A stretch of 40,808 nt of DNA, taken from assembly GCA_017302455.1 (NCBI GenBank), contig JAFLDO010000042.1, positions 1 through 40,808 of the forward strand, read 5' to 3'. This document shows positions 33,378 through 40,808 of this stretch, piece after piece; the first letter of the stretch is position 1; every line of letters starts with the position of its first letter. The translations under genes and the position numbers were made by a program. Under the pieces are notes generated by a model. It ran no database searches, was not told the origin of the DNA, and saw only the letters and a list, made by a program, of their open reading frames with translations. The stretch comes from Accumulibacter sp. Its GTDB lineage: Bacteria; Pseudomonadota; Gammaproteobacteria; Burkholderiales; Rhodocyclaceae.

Positions 33378-34100
33378 TCAGGAGTTGGATGCTGCGGCAT
33401 GGCTGCCGAGCAGGAAATTGCCGATGCGCAGCAGGCGGCGCTGTGCCGCCTCGCCGCCCAGGCCGGCGATCAAGGGGCCGGCGGCGGCGGCCACCTCGAT
33501 TGCCCGCTCGGGCGTCAGCAGCGCGGCGCGCTGGCAATATTCGATGATGGCAAGCTGCTCTTCCCGCGTCAGCGGGAAGGGCGGCGCTTCGCTGCCCACA
33601 TCGTGGTGCGCGCCGACGACCTGCCGCGGCGTGGCTTCGACATGCACCACCAGCGTGCCCGCGGCGAGGTCGCCCAGGCGCTTGCCCTGGGCGTTGAGCA
33701 GGCTGGCGACGAATCCGGTAGCGTAGAAGAACGGCAGGAAGTCGATGCCGCGCAGCGTGTTGCGGATGAACGCGGCGCTCCAGCCGACGGGGCGACCGTC
33801 GTCATGGACGACCGCCAGCCCGCAGGCCTTCTTGCCCGGCGTCTGGCCGTTCCGGTACACCTCGAAGACGATCGGATAGAACCACTCGAGCAGGAAAGCG
33901 CCGACGAGCAGCAGGCCGATCCCGAAATCACCGATCACCGACCCGGCGATCGCCAGCAGCAGCCAGACGCCGAAGCGGACCAGGAAATCGAGAAACCAGG
34001 CGCGCGCGCGCGCCACGGGTCCGGCCACCCGCAGGTCGATCTCGCAGCCTTCCGGCGTCGCGATGCGCTGGATGGTGTCCAGGCGAGCAGCGGCGTTCAC
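33378..34100 (-). CDS. RDD family membrane protein
   Basis: The 240-residue protein has the RDD domain (about 15-155) with ARARAWFLDFLVRFGVW as the first RxxxxxxD segment, a second hydrophobic pair, and GQTPGKKACGLAVVHDDG before the C-terminal helix of the domain. A soluble helical tail follows (about 165-240). The start is a GTG at 34100 that overlaps the stop of the upstream gene (GTGA), which indicates translational coupling with the BPSS1780-type protein. RDD proteins are often transport or ion-related, but this one's role is not known. Confidence 0.87.
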   Translation of the reverse strand: MNAAARLDTIQRIATPEGCEIDLRVAGPVARARAWFLDFLVRFGVWLLLAIAGSVIGDFGIGLLLVGAFLLEWFYPIVFEVYRNGQTPGKKACGLAVVHDDGRPVGWSAAFIRNTLRGIDFLPFFYATGFVASLLNAQGKRLGDLAAGTLVVHVEATPRQVVGAHHDVGSEAPPFPLTREEQLAIIEYCQRAALLTPERAIEVAAAAGPLIAGLGGEAAQRRLLRIGNFLLGSHAAASNS

Positions 34101-34861
34101 GGCTCGAAAAACACGTCCCGGTAGAAGGCGTACATCGACGCATAGAGCACCGGCACCAGCACCAGCCAGCCGAGAAACAGCGGCAGGCAGGCGACGATGG
34201 CCGCGAGCAGCACGCACAAGCCGTAGACCAGAAAAGGCAGCGAGTTCCGCAAAGCCGCGAAGAAACTCGCCTTGAGCGCCTGAAAGGCAGAGAAGTCGTG
34301 AAACACCACCAGCGGCGGCGCCAGCCAGACGGCCATCGCCAGCGGCACGAAGACGACCATCAGGACCAAGACGGCGACGATAATGACCGCCAAGGTCGGC
34401 TCCGAAGCACCGGCACCGGCAAACGCACCGACGGCGACGACGATGCCAAAAATGGCCGCGGCGCCCAGCACGGCCAGCAGATAGAGCAGCCCGACGAGCA
34501 GCAGACCACCAAGCCGGGTCGAGAAACCGGCGAAGAGGTGCGCGAAGCGCAGACCCTCGCCCTCCTCGATCGCCCGGCAACCGATGATGATGCCGCCGAT
34601 GAACACCGGACCGAGCAGGTTCACGGCAAGATTGACGACCGGAATCATGCCGATGACCATCATGATGGCGATCAAGGCGACGCTGATGCCGACCCAGGTA
34701 CCCGGCGCACTCCGGAACATCTGCCAGCCACGCAACAGCCACTGGTAGCCGTTGCCGGTCGGCACGCGCCGCCCCTCGGGAATGAAGTTCCCCATCATCG
34801 ACTCGATGTGGTCATGCACCCGCGCCACGGGTGCCTTGAACGGATTGCTGTCGATACTCAT
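34097..34861 (-). CDS. BPSS1780-type membrane protein
   Basis: The 254-residue protein has a short soluble N-terminus (about 1-50: VPTGNGYQWLLRGWQMFRSAPGTW) and about five to six hydrophobic helices, with a conserved LAPPLVVFHDFSAFQALKASFFAALRNSLPFLVYGL segment. It matches the BPSS1780 membrane protein family common in betaproteobacteria, whose function is unknown. It is the first gene of an apparent reverse-strand set with RDD, MAPEG and ABC exporter genes. Confidence 0.85.
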   Translation of the reverse strand: MSIDSNPFKAPVARVHDHIESMMGNFIPEGRRVPTGNGYQWLLRGWQMFRSAPGTWVGISVALIAIMMVIGMIPVVNLAVNLLGPVFIGGIIIGCRAIEEGEGLRFAHLFAGFSTRLGGLLLVGLLYLLAVLGAAAIFGIVVAVGAFAGAGASEPTLAVIIVAVLVLMVVFVPLAMAVWLAPPLVVFHDFSAFQALKASFFAALRNSLPFLVYGLCVLLAAIVACLPLFLGWLVLVPVLYASMYAFYRDVFFEP

Positions 34862-35139
34862 TGTTGCCCCCCATGCAGTCCAGATACGGCAGGAACGTCT
34901 GCCGCCGCGCCCGCCCAGGTTCAGAGACCGACGACGCAGCGCGTACTATAGCGCGCCGGCCCGCTCTGCGGCCCGGCAGTACCTGGTCAGCGCCATCAGC
35001 AATTGACGCGGACTATCGCCGCGAGCACCCGACGGCGTGGCGCGCCTGCTGACCCGCGATCTTCCCGCCGTGTCGCCGACGCACCGGATTGGTTCATGGT
35101 GCGTCCCCAACCCTGAGCACGCGGACGAGTCGGAGGGGC

Positions 35140-35360
35140 CTGGACGTCGACTGGATCGAGGCGTGGGCGATCACCGAGGACCTGTTGGCCATGTTTCGCA
35201 CCGATGTGGCGAGCCGCAATGCGCGCTTCATCCTGGCGACGCTGCCCACCGACATCCTGGTGCATCCGGCCGGAGGATCCGTGAGGCATTCCAGCGGCAG
35301 GTCGGCGCCGACTCGCTATTCCATTCACTCCGGCGCCTTGATGTTGATGGGCGAAAAGTG
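35140..35360 (+). pseudogene. Remnant of an SGNH/GDSL-hydrolase-like protein, frameshifted
   Basis: One frame (35140-35275) reads WIEAWAITEDLLAMFRTD...ARFILATLPTDILVHP, which resembles the middle of SGNH-hydrolase proteins (pattern W-x-x-TE-x-LL, then ARF-x-L-x-x-x-P-x-x-x-x-VHP). The next frame (35277-35360) continues with REAFQRQVGADSLFHSLRRLD, the segment expected after it. The join at about 35275 needs a frameshift, and both the N-terminal GDSL region and the C-terminal catalytic DxxH region are missing. I therefore call it a decayed fragment. The family assignment rests on pattern recognition only. Confidence 0.5.
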
Positions 35361-35485
35361 AAAAGCGCATCACGTAGCCCGTCGTCGACGACGTTCCCGA
35401 TGAAGTCAGCGGTCCACTTGAGCTACGGACAAGTCGCGAGGTTTCGGGTACGATTTTTGCCGTTTCGTGAGCAGACCCGATTCGG

Positions 35486-37078
35486 TCAGCAAGAGCGAAC
35501 CGCATTGCGACCGTCTTCCTTGGCCCGATAGAGCGCCGTATCTGCCCGCCGCACTGCGCTTTCCTCATCCTTGTCCTCGCCCAGCGCCATGGCTACGCCG
35601 ATACTTAAGGTGACTTGCCTTGCCCCCGGGAAAGCTTGCTGGGCAACCGAGCTCCTGACGATCTCGGCTATCGTCAGTGCTCCCTCGGCATTCGTCTCCG
35701 ACAGGATGGCCAGAAATTCTTCCCCACCATAGCGGGCGACGAAATCGGTTTGTCGCAATGAGGCTGTGAGGACAGTTGCCATGTGCCGAAGCACTTGATC
35801 GCCTGTTTCGTGGCCATAGGTGTCGTTGATCTCCTTGAAGAAATCGATATCCATGAACAGAACGGCATAAGGATTGCTCGACCGCTGCAAGCGTAGAAAT
35901 TCCAGTCGTAGCCTCTCATTGGCTGACTTGCGGTTTTGCAGGCCGGTCAGCGCGTCCACCTGGGCAAGTTGTGCGAGTTCCCGATTGGCGGCCAGCAAGG
36001 CGGCGGTGCGTGCTGCCAACAATTCGCCGGCTTGACCGATCGCCGCCGCAAGCTCGGCCGACTCCTGGATAGACACCTCGGGAACAGGCACCAACTGCCC
36101 CTTGCCCAGGGCTACTGCCGGTGCGGTGAGTGCGCGCACCGAAGCGGCTATTTTCCGCCCCGCCATCCACGCCAAACCGAGCCCAATGACGAGCAAGGTC
36201 GCCAGGCCCAAGGACAACCAGGTCATCGTGTGCATCAGATCGCGTTCGAGAATCTCCCGTGGAATGCCGATGCCGACACTCCAGCCGGTGACCGATGAGC
36301 GACTCCAGACGGACAAGGTCGGAATTCCCTCGCGTGTGACTGTCTTCATCGAGCCTTCCAGGGCCTCGCCGATTCGCTGGATGTACTCGAGCGTTCCTTT
36401 CCGGCCGACGAACTCGTCCGGCGCGTGAGTCCGCGCGGCGATCGTGCCGGTGTTGTCGAATATCGCCGATACCCAGCCCGGCGGAAAGCGTTGCGCGGCG
36501 AGGATAGCGTTGAAATCATCCGGCACCAGGCCGATGCTCAAGACATACGCCACCTTGCCGTCGAGGATCACCGGCAAGTCAATGCTCACTACAGGCTTGT
36601 GCAGCACCCCACCGATGTAGACTTCCGAAATCACCGACTGGCCGGTCGCCAGGACTCGACGGAGAATCTCCGGATTCCCGTGGCGTGGCAAGGGTTCGCC
36701 GAATTCCCGCAGCGTATTGACCAGTTGCTGGCCACCCTCGTCGCTGAGCACGACATTCATGCCGACTTTCGTCACTGCGACGACCTCGCGCGCCCGTCGA
36801 TGGAATCCCGCCAGATCACGCCGGGCAAGCACACTGGACGTGGAGAGGACCTCGCCGACGGTCCTGGCCTTCAACAATTGGCTATCGACGGCCTGAACCA
36901 TCGCACGCGCCGTGGCGATCATGTCCCTTTCCAGTTGAGCGCGGCCGTTCAGGTACTCGCGCGCGAACAAGATCGCGACACCGAGTATTCCGGGCAGCAG
37001 GCAAGCGAGAACCAGCCAGAGGAGCACCGTGCCGATTCGCCAGCGGGAAGTGAAGCCGTACGCCCGAACGGTCTTCAT
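35486..37078 (-). CDS. Membrane diguanylate cyclase with Cache sensor domain
   Basis: The 530-residue protein has a transmembrane segment (about 16-40), a periplasmic single- or double-Cache sensor region (about 45-280, with VSIDLPVILDGKVAYVLSIGL), a second membrane helix (about 286-310), a HAMP-like linker and a GGDEF domain (about 370-530). The active-site motif is GGEEF at 451-455, and an RxxD inhibitory site (RQTD, 442-445) sits five residues before it. All residues for c-di-GMP synthesis and feedback inhibition are present. The start overlaps the end of an upstream frame (ATGA at 37075-37078). Confidence 0.93.
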   Translation of the reverse strand: MKTVRAYGFTSRWRIGTVLLWLVLACLLPGILGVAILFAREYLNGRAQLERDMIATARAMVQAVDSQLLKARTVGEVLSTSSVLARRDLAGFHRRAREVVAVTKVGMNVVLSDEGGQQLVNTLREFGEPLPRHGNPEILRRVLATGQSVISEVYIGGVLHKPVVSIDLPVILDGKVAYVLSIGLVPDDFNAILAAQRFPPGWVSAIFDNTGTIAARTHAPDEFVGRKGTLEYIQRIGEALEGSMKTVTREGIPTLSVWSRSSVTGWSVGIGIPREILERDLMHTMTWLSLGLATLLVIGLGLAWMAGRKIAASVRALTAPAVALGKGQLVPVPEVSIQESAELAAAIGQAGELLAARTAALLAANRELAQLAQVDALTGLQNRKSANERLRLEFLRLQRSSNPYAVLFMDIDFFKEINDTYGHETGDQVLRHMATVLTASLRQTDFVARYGGEEFLAILSETNAEGALTIAEIVRSSVAQQAFPGARQVTLSIGVAMALGEDKDEESAVRRADTALYRAKEDGRNAVRSC

Positions 37079-37476
37079 GGGTTTCCAGAGATTATGCGAA
37101 AAGGGTGGAAAGCAGCGGTTTCAGTGAGGCTTTGCCACGGATCCTGTCGTTGGGCAACATCATCCAGCCGCACCGCTGTCCGGATCATCACCAGCATCTT
37201 ACCCAAAGGCGGGGGCTGGACGGTCAAAAACCCGCCATCCCCTCCCATTGCCGCTCCCTCGCTGCTAGCCGCCAGCGCCAGTTGCTTCCACTCATTCCGG
37301 TACGCGACAGTAGTCACCAAGCAATTTCGGTCACCAGCGATGCTCGTCTTGCTGCCACTTGGGTCGCATAGGCGTTCGCCGCACGCTATCCGACCAGCCA
37401 GGGTCTCTCGAAGCGCTGCGCCGACATTGCGGAGACAAACCCTGGTACGTTCGCAGCTTTCGCAACTCAGTGGCAA
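37075..37476 (-). CDS. Doubtful ORF overlapping the diguanylate cyclase start
   Basis: A 133-codon frame begins at a TTG inside a dispersed repeat and ends with TGA overlapping the ATG of the diguanylate cyclase. The stop/start overlap is what one expects of coupled genes. However, the translation (RNCLVTTVAYRNEWKQLALAASSEGAAMGG...) shows no family I recognise and no signal peptide. It may be a decayed upstream gene or a chance frame. Confidence 0.2.
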   Translation of the reverse strand: MPLSCESCERTRVCLRNVGAALRETLAGRIACGERLCDPSGSKTSIAGDRNCLVTTVAYRNEWKQLALAASSEGAAMGGDGGFLTVQPPPLGKMLVMIRTAVRLDDVAQRQDPWQSLTETAAFHPFRIISGNP

Positions 37477-37511
37477 GCGAAGCGAGTGCGTCGGAATGCA
37501 GAACCGGGCAA
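37468..37511 (-). repeat. Dispersed repeat, copy A
   Basis: The 44-base segment matches copy B (39286-39329) at 32 of 44 positions, in the same orientation. Read on the reverse strand it ends a frame with LPGSAFRRTRFACH and a stop; copy B ends a gene with LPNSAFQRTRFAHR at the same place. The flanks differ. Confidence 0.55.
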
Positions 37512-37722
37512 CGCCTGTAACGGCGCAGGGCTATGTTTCCAACCTTCTGCTTCGCCTTGCACTTCAGATTTGCGAATCGCTGCGGCAATGCGTCGGATGT
37601 CGAAACCCGATTCTTCGATCAATGCCTCACATGGCGGCACGCCGCAATGTATCCCGTTGCGCGAATGGTTAAGCGGCGCGACGCCACGCTTGTAGAGAAA
37701 TGGTGTTGCTGCACAATAGCGC

Positions 37723-37733
37723 GTACATGTACA
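37723..37733. promoter_or_regulatory. Putative YefM operator
   Basis: The palindrome GTACATGTAC at 37723-37732 contains the hexamer TGTACA (37728-37733), known as the core of the E. coli yefM-yoeB operator. It sits 14 bases before the yefM start, overlapping the expected promoter. Confidence 0.6.
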
Positions 37734-37746
37734 AAGGGGCCTTCTG

Positions 37747-37998
37747 ATGGACGCCATCACCTACAGCGCTGTTCGCGCCAACCTGGCCAAGACAATGGAT
37801 CGTGTTTGTGATGATCATGAGCCGCTGATCATTACTCGCAATGGAGAACAATCCGTTGTGATGCTGTCTCTTGAGGACTACAACGCACTTGAAGAGACGG
37901 CGTTCCTTCTGCGAAGTCCTGCCAATGCAAAGCGTCTTCTCTCGTCCGTTGCGCAGCTTACCTCTGGAAAAGGCATTGAGCGGGAATTGCCACAGTGA
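37747..37998 (+). CDS. yefM: YefM-type antitoxin (Phd/YefM family)
   Basis: The 83-residue antitoxin begins MDAITYSAVRANLAKTMDRVCDDHEPLIITRNGEQSVVMLSLEDYNALEET, the classic YefM N-terminal DNA-binding fold, followed by a C-terminal part (LLRSPANAKRLLSSVAQL) that wraps the toxin. It neutralises YoeB and represses its own operon. A TGTACA palindrome lies just upstream. The stop overlaps the yoeB start (GTGA), so the two are coupled. Confidence 0.94.
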   Translation: MDAITYSAVRANLAKTMDRVCDDHEPLIITRNGEQSVVMLSLEDYNALEETAFLLRSPANAKRLLSSVAQLTSGKGIERELPQ

Positions 37999-38249
37999 AG
38001 TCGATCTTCTCTGACGATGCATGGGACGACTATTTGTATTGGCAGAATAATGATCGCAAGATTGTCGAGAGGATCAACAAGTTGATCCAAGAAGTTAAAC
38101 GCGAACCTTTTTCTGGACCCGGCAAGCCGGAGCCACTGAAACATGCGTTGTCTGGGTTTTGGTCAAGAAGGATCACTGACGAACACCGCATGGTGTATCG
38201 AGTTGAAGCTGATGCATTGCTTCTTGCTCAGTTGCGCTACCGCTATTGA
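37995..38249 (+). CDS. yoeB: YoeB-type toxin (ribosome-dependent mRNA interferase)
   Basis: The 84-residue toxin has the YoeB/Txe pattern: FSDDAWDDYLYWQNNDRKIVERINKLIQEVKREPFSGPGKPEPLKHALSGFWSRRITDEHRMVYRV. The catalytic Glu, Arg and His and the C-terminal Tyr pair (RYRY) are in the expected places. It cleaves mRNA in the ribosomal A site when free of YefM. The pair appears intact and functional. Its start is a GTG overlapping the antitoxin stop. Confidence 0.94.
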   Translation: MKSIFSDDAWDDYLYWQNNDRKIVERINKLIQEVKREPFSGPGKPEPLKHALSGFWSRRITDEHRMVYRVEADALLLAQLRYRY

Positions 38250-38365
38250 ACTGCGACGCCTAACCGGCAGAGGGAGGAGAAGGCCATGCGTACCCACAAG
38301 ACCAGGGCCTCGCCACTCGGCAGTCATCACCCGCTGCTGTGGCGCCTGCCATCCAAGCCTGTTCG

Positions 38366-38998
38366 TCAGCCCTTGCGCTCCATCACGATAAGGCGGGCGG
38401 CAAGCCCCAAGAAGACGACACCCATCAGGCGTTCAAGCATTACCTGACGACGAGGACTCGACAGCAACCATTGCCCAAGGCTGCCGCTGGCGACGGACAC
38501 GGCCGCCTGGAATAGCAGGCCAAGAAGCGCCAACACCGCACCGAGAGCAACAATTTGCTCGAATATCGGCCCGAAGGCCGGAGACGCGAACTGTGGCAGA
38601 AACACACCCGAGAACAGGATGGCCTTCGGGTTCAGAAGATTCGTAAGGAACCCACGGCGGAAATTCTCGAATGGAGAACGCACGGTAGTTTGAGCGCCGG
38701 CTTCGAAAGGCTTGGCGCGAAGCGACTTGCAGCCGAGAAACACCAGGTAGGCGGCGCCCCCAAGGCGGATGGCATCGAACGCCAACGGCGACGTGGCGAC
38801 GATTGCCGCAACACCGACAGCGGCAAGGACGGCATGCCCAAACATGGCCAATGCAATACCAGCAGAGGCCCAGAGGGCCGAACGGCGACCTTGGGTCGCA
38901 CCGGTAGCCACAACAAATGCGACATCCGGCCCGGGCGTAATGAGCAGCACGACGGAGGCGGCGAGGAAAACGGGCAGAACAGAGGTATCAAATGGCAT
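38366..38998 (-). CDS. LysE family translocator
   Basis: The 210-residue inner-membrane exporter has about six hydrophobic helices and the LysE/RhtB signature at the N-terminus (FLAASVVLLITPGPDVAFVVATGATQGRR) and in the middle (GFLTNLLNPKAILFSGVFLPQF). Members export amino acids or related small molecules; the substrate cannot be predicted. The start at 38998 (MPFDTSVLP) follows GGAGG. It stands alone between two toxin-antitoxin loci. Confidence 0.92.
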   Translation of the reverse strand: MPFDTSVLPVFLAASVVLLITPGPDVAFVVATGATQGRRSALWASAGIALAMFGHAVLAAVGVAAIVATSPLAFDAIRLGGAAYLVFLGCKSLRAKPFEAGAQTTVRSPFENFRRGFLTNLLNPKAILFSGVFLPQFASPAFGPIFEQIVALGAVLALLGLLFQAAVSVASGSLGQWLLSSPRRQVMLERLMGVVFLGLAARLIVMERKG

Positions 38999-39284
38999 AG
39001 TGCCTCCTTGAAATGGCAAACGCTCCCCAAAACGACCGAGGTAGAGAATTTCGGGACAGAAAACACGGGGACAGGCGACACCGGACAGCATACCCAACCC
39101 AGCTTTTCAGACCGAGGCCTACAGTGTCAAGATGGCGGCGTTGACAGGGCGTCGCGAGTAGTCACGCAAATTACACATACTGTTCCCGGAACTCGTGTCA
39201 AAAAACCATAGTCCATTGTTCCGCCTTCACCGTCTCACCTGCGCCACCTGTTCGGGAAACCGACTCCGGCCTCTTATCTGTAAT

Positions 39285-39491
39285 TCAGCGGTGAGCGAAA
39301 CGAGTCCGCTGGAATGCCGAGTTTGGCAAACCTGCTGGATCGAGCGGTGGGTCGATAACTAGAACGCCTGCGGCTTTGAGTTCGGCTTCGCCCCGCCTAA
39401 GCTCGTCGAAGAGGGCGCCAAGGTTATCGGCATATTTCAGTCCGATTGCATCCTTTATGGCATGTACCTCGGCAATGATTTCGTCATTCAT
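39285..39491 (-). CDS. Small partner (antitoxin-like) of the PIN toxin
   Basis: The 68-residue protein MNDEIIAEVHAIKDAIGLKYADNLGALFDELRRGEAELKAAGV resembles the small proteins found next to PIN toxins of this type. Its start overlaps the end of the PIN gene. The final 14 residues (LPNSAFQRTRFAHR) lie in repeat copy B, so the natural C-terminus may have been replaced. It appears intact although its toxin is frameshifted. Confidence 0.6.
   Translation of the reverse strand: MNDEIIAEVHAIKDAIGLKYADNLGALFDELRRGEAELKAAGVLVIDPPLDPAGLPNSAFQRTRFAHR
39286..39329 (-). repeat. Dispersed repeat, copy B
   Basis: This second copy matches 37468-37511 at 32 of 44 positions. It contains a six-base inverted repeat (CAGCGG 39286-39291 / CCGCTG 39306-39311) that resembles the inner arms of integron attC sites. 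The conserved outer cores (GTTRRRY and RYYYAAC) are not present at the right spacing. Confidence 0.5.
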
Positions 39492-39965
39492 CGTCGCTTC
39501 CTCCTAGAAGTTCCTCGGGGGTGCAAATGATTGGGAGGAACAGGCCTTGTCGTTCAATATGCGCAGCGATCTTTTCTTGAATCAGCGGGTTCGCGATGTG
39601 ACGGCAATTCCATGTGAGCAGGAAATCAACGCCGTGCAACGTCGAAATCGCGATATGAATTGCATCCTCGATAGCTTTGGCCGGAATAATTCCCTCCGCG
39701 ACAAGCGACTGCGCCAAACGTATCATTTCTTCCGACACGGCCAGTACGGATATTCCATCAAGTGCGGCAAGTCGTTTCCGCGCGGCATCAGGGTCACCAG
39801 CAGCGCATTCCTGCCAGACTGCGCGCGAGACAAGAAGTCATATTGCGACCTTTGCGTCCACCAAGCCAGGGTGAGTTGCTGGTGGGCGGCCCCTACAATG
39901 GTCTTGCTGGGGCGCGCTGTCAGGTAGCTGATAACGGATGTTTCAACGTATACCTTTCGTTTCAT
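39484..39965 (-). pseudogene. PIN-domain (VapC-like) toxin, frameshifted
   Basis: The N-terminal part (from the ATG at 39965) reads MKRKVYVETSVISYLTARPSKTIVGAAHQ...RRSQYD. The rest continues in another frame as LLVSRAVWQECAAGDPDAARKRLAALDGISVLAVSEEMIRLAQ...AKAIEDAIHIAIST...LLTWNCRHIANP to the stop at 39484. The two parts join into a normal PIN toxin of about 160 residues if one base is restored near 39840. The acidic residues (Glu in YVETS, Glu-Asp in IEDA) and the TWNCRHI motif are present. As it stands the gene is broken, unless the missing base is a sequencing error. Confidence 0.75.
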
Positions 39966-40208
39966 GAGTTTCTTCCTCTTTCGGGAACCCGTAGCCTGCC
40001 CCCTGTTGCTTATGTCGTGTTTAGAACTTCATCGGTCGACTGAACCTGACAGAACTCGCCGTCTAGACTTGATAGATGAACTCTATCGGAACAAATCCAT
40101 CCTGGCCCTCATGGCGCTACGTTAGCCTATTGTCATTACCGAATTAGTGGATGTAGGCTTCTGCCACGAGGTTTTTTGGTAGGACATCCGTTGAGGAGGT
40201 GGATCAGA

Positions 40209-40808
40209 GTGAAAGCGGCGAGTGCACAACAGGAAAGCCTGAGGCGAGAGGCGGTCAAGCTGAGACATCAGTTTGCGCAGGGAAGTAGGGGAATCTTCTC
40301 TGGGGTGTTGCCGGCATCGAAGGTGACGGAGGTGATCAGGGAAGAGTGCGAAGCCTGGCGGGATCGCGTGTATTCGCCGGCGACGACGCTGCGCCTGTTC
40401 ATCGGTCAAGTACTGGGTGAAGATCGAGCGTGTCAGGATGTCCTCTCGCGTTTCTTGGCGGAGCGAACAGCCGAGGGCGTGGCGGCGATTGGTTTGAATA
40501 CGGGCGCCTATTGCCAAGCGCGGCAGCGTTTGCCATTGGAAGTCCCCGATCGACTGTACCGGGAAGTTGCCCGCGCATTGGAAGAGAAATTGCCGAAGGA
40601 GTGGTCGTGGCGTAGTCGGCGAGTGAAGGTGTTTGACGGGACGACCGTGTCGATGCCAGATACACCGCAGAACCAAAACGCATTTCCGCAGAATTCCGAG
40701 CAGCAAGAGGGGCTGGGTTTTCCCATCGCGCGCCTGGGCGCGGTGATCAGTCTGGGTAGCGGAGCGGTGATCGGTCACACCGTAGTGGCCTGCGAAGGGA
40801 AAGGTACT
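40209..40808 (+). CDS. IS4-type transposase, cut by the window end
   Basis: A frame open from the GTG at 40209 to the window end gives 200 residues of an IS4-family DDE transposase. The N-terminal domain (ECEAWRDRVYSPATTLRLFIGQVL) is followed by VKVFDGTTVSMPDTPQNQNAFPQ, which carries the first catalytic aspartate. A GAGGAGG lies about ten bases upstream of the start. The remaining catalytic residues and the C-terminus are beyond the window. The left end of the element is probably between about 40000 and 40150, but I could not define its inverted repeat. Confidence 0.85.
   Translation, partial: MKAASAQQESLRREAVKLRHQFAQGSRGIFSGVLPASKVTEVIREECEAWRDRVYSPATTLRLFIGQVLGEDRACQDVLSRFLAERTAEGVAAIGLNTGAYCQARQRLPLEVPDRLYREVARALEEKLPKEWSWRSRRVKVFDGTTVSMPDTPQNQNAFPQNSEQQEGLGFPIARLGAVISLGSGAVIGHTVVACEGKGT

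Larger units (their letters stand above)
37079..37746. other. Accessory stretch with repeat copy and decayed frames
   Basis: These 668 bases between the diguanylate cyclase and yefM hold no convincing gene. They contain repeat copy A (37468-37511), a reverse frame ending in it, the doubtful frame above, and the yefM promoter region. The mixture suggests an old insertion site. Confidence 0.5.

Noticed and set aside
32911-33537. Extended N-terminus of the ABC exporter through the MAPEG gene
   Set aside because: The frame is open, but the residues are not exporter-like and the MAPEG gene in another frame is clearly real.
37467-37760. Reverse-strand frame of 97 codons ending in repeat copy A
   Set aside because: It overlaps the yefM promoter and start, has no recognisable domain, and only its repeat-derived tail is notable.
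37668-38264. YefM-YoeB as an integron gene cassette (GTTAAGC at 37668, GCCTAAC at 38258 just after the yoeB stop)
   Set aside because: The two heptamers fit the degenerate attC cores, but no complete attC with paired cores and inner arms follows, and such 7-mers occur by chance about once per kilobase.
1-40808. CRISPR arrays, tRNA or rRNA genes
   Set aside because: No regularly spaced direct repeats were seen, and no tRNA- or rRNA-like sequence was recognised in the intergenic stretches.

Overview
The window looks like the chromosome of a high-GC betaproteobacterium of the Rhodocyclales, and a 'Candidatus Accumulibacter'-type organism is my best guess. The reasons are the GC-rich codon use, the order orn / M48 protease / phhB / rsgA, the trxA-rho-rpmE and rpsO-pnp-dksA blocks, and a PHA-granule gene set. 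The genus assignment is inference; a marker-gene search would settle it.

Layout. 1-502: window edge with the N-terminus of one reverse-strand gene and apparently non-coding DNA. 503-10.6 kb: housekeeping block with an ankyrin lipoprotein, fadD, ferredoxin, thioredoxin, Rho, L31, a GT39-type membrane glycosyltransferase, oligoribonuclease, M48 protease, PhhB and RsgA. 10.6-18.6 kb: a compact storage-lipid region with a PHA-system protein, acyl-CoA-binding protein, WS/DGAT wax ester synthase, TPR-like protein, TetR regulator, patatin lipase, phasin, and a two-domain fatty acyl-CoA reductase of the Marinobacter Maqu_2507 type. 18.6-23.6 kb: ProQ, an unknown protein, MobA, S15, PNPase and DksA. 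23.7-34.9 kb: regulators and membrane proteins, including two separate DUF2917 genes that each diverge from a different regulator (MocR and LysR), a divergent ABC protein, a GST, a heterodomain ABC exporter, MAPEG, RDD and BPSS1780-type proteins. 34.9-40.8 kb: a decayed accessory end with a frameshifted SGNH-hydrolase remnant, a Cache-GGEEF diguanylate cyclase, an intact YefM-YoeB pair, a LysE exporter, a frameshifted PIN toxin with its small partner, two copies of a dispersed repeat, and an IS4-type transposase cut by the window end.

How the genes fit together. The central region can be read as a complete route from acyl-CoA to stored neutral lipid: FadD activates fatty acids, ACBP buffers acyl-CoA, the two-domain reductase makes fatty alcohol, WS/DGAT esterifies it (or makes triacylglycerol), the phasin and PHA-system protein coat granules, the patatin may remobilise the lipid, and the TetR protein may control the set. 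This is the most interesting system in the window. The enzymes are recognisable families, but their grouping with a granule phasin, in an organism type known mainly for PHA and polyphosphate, deserves testing. No rRNA, tRNA or CRISPR array was seen.
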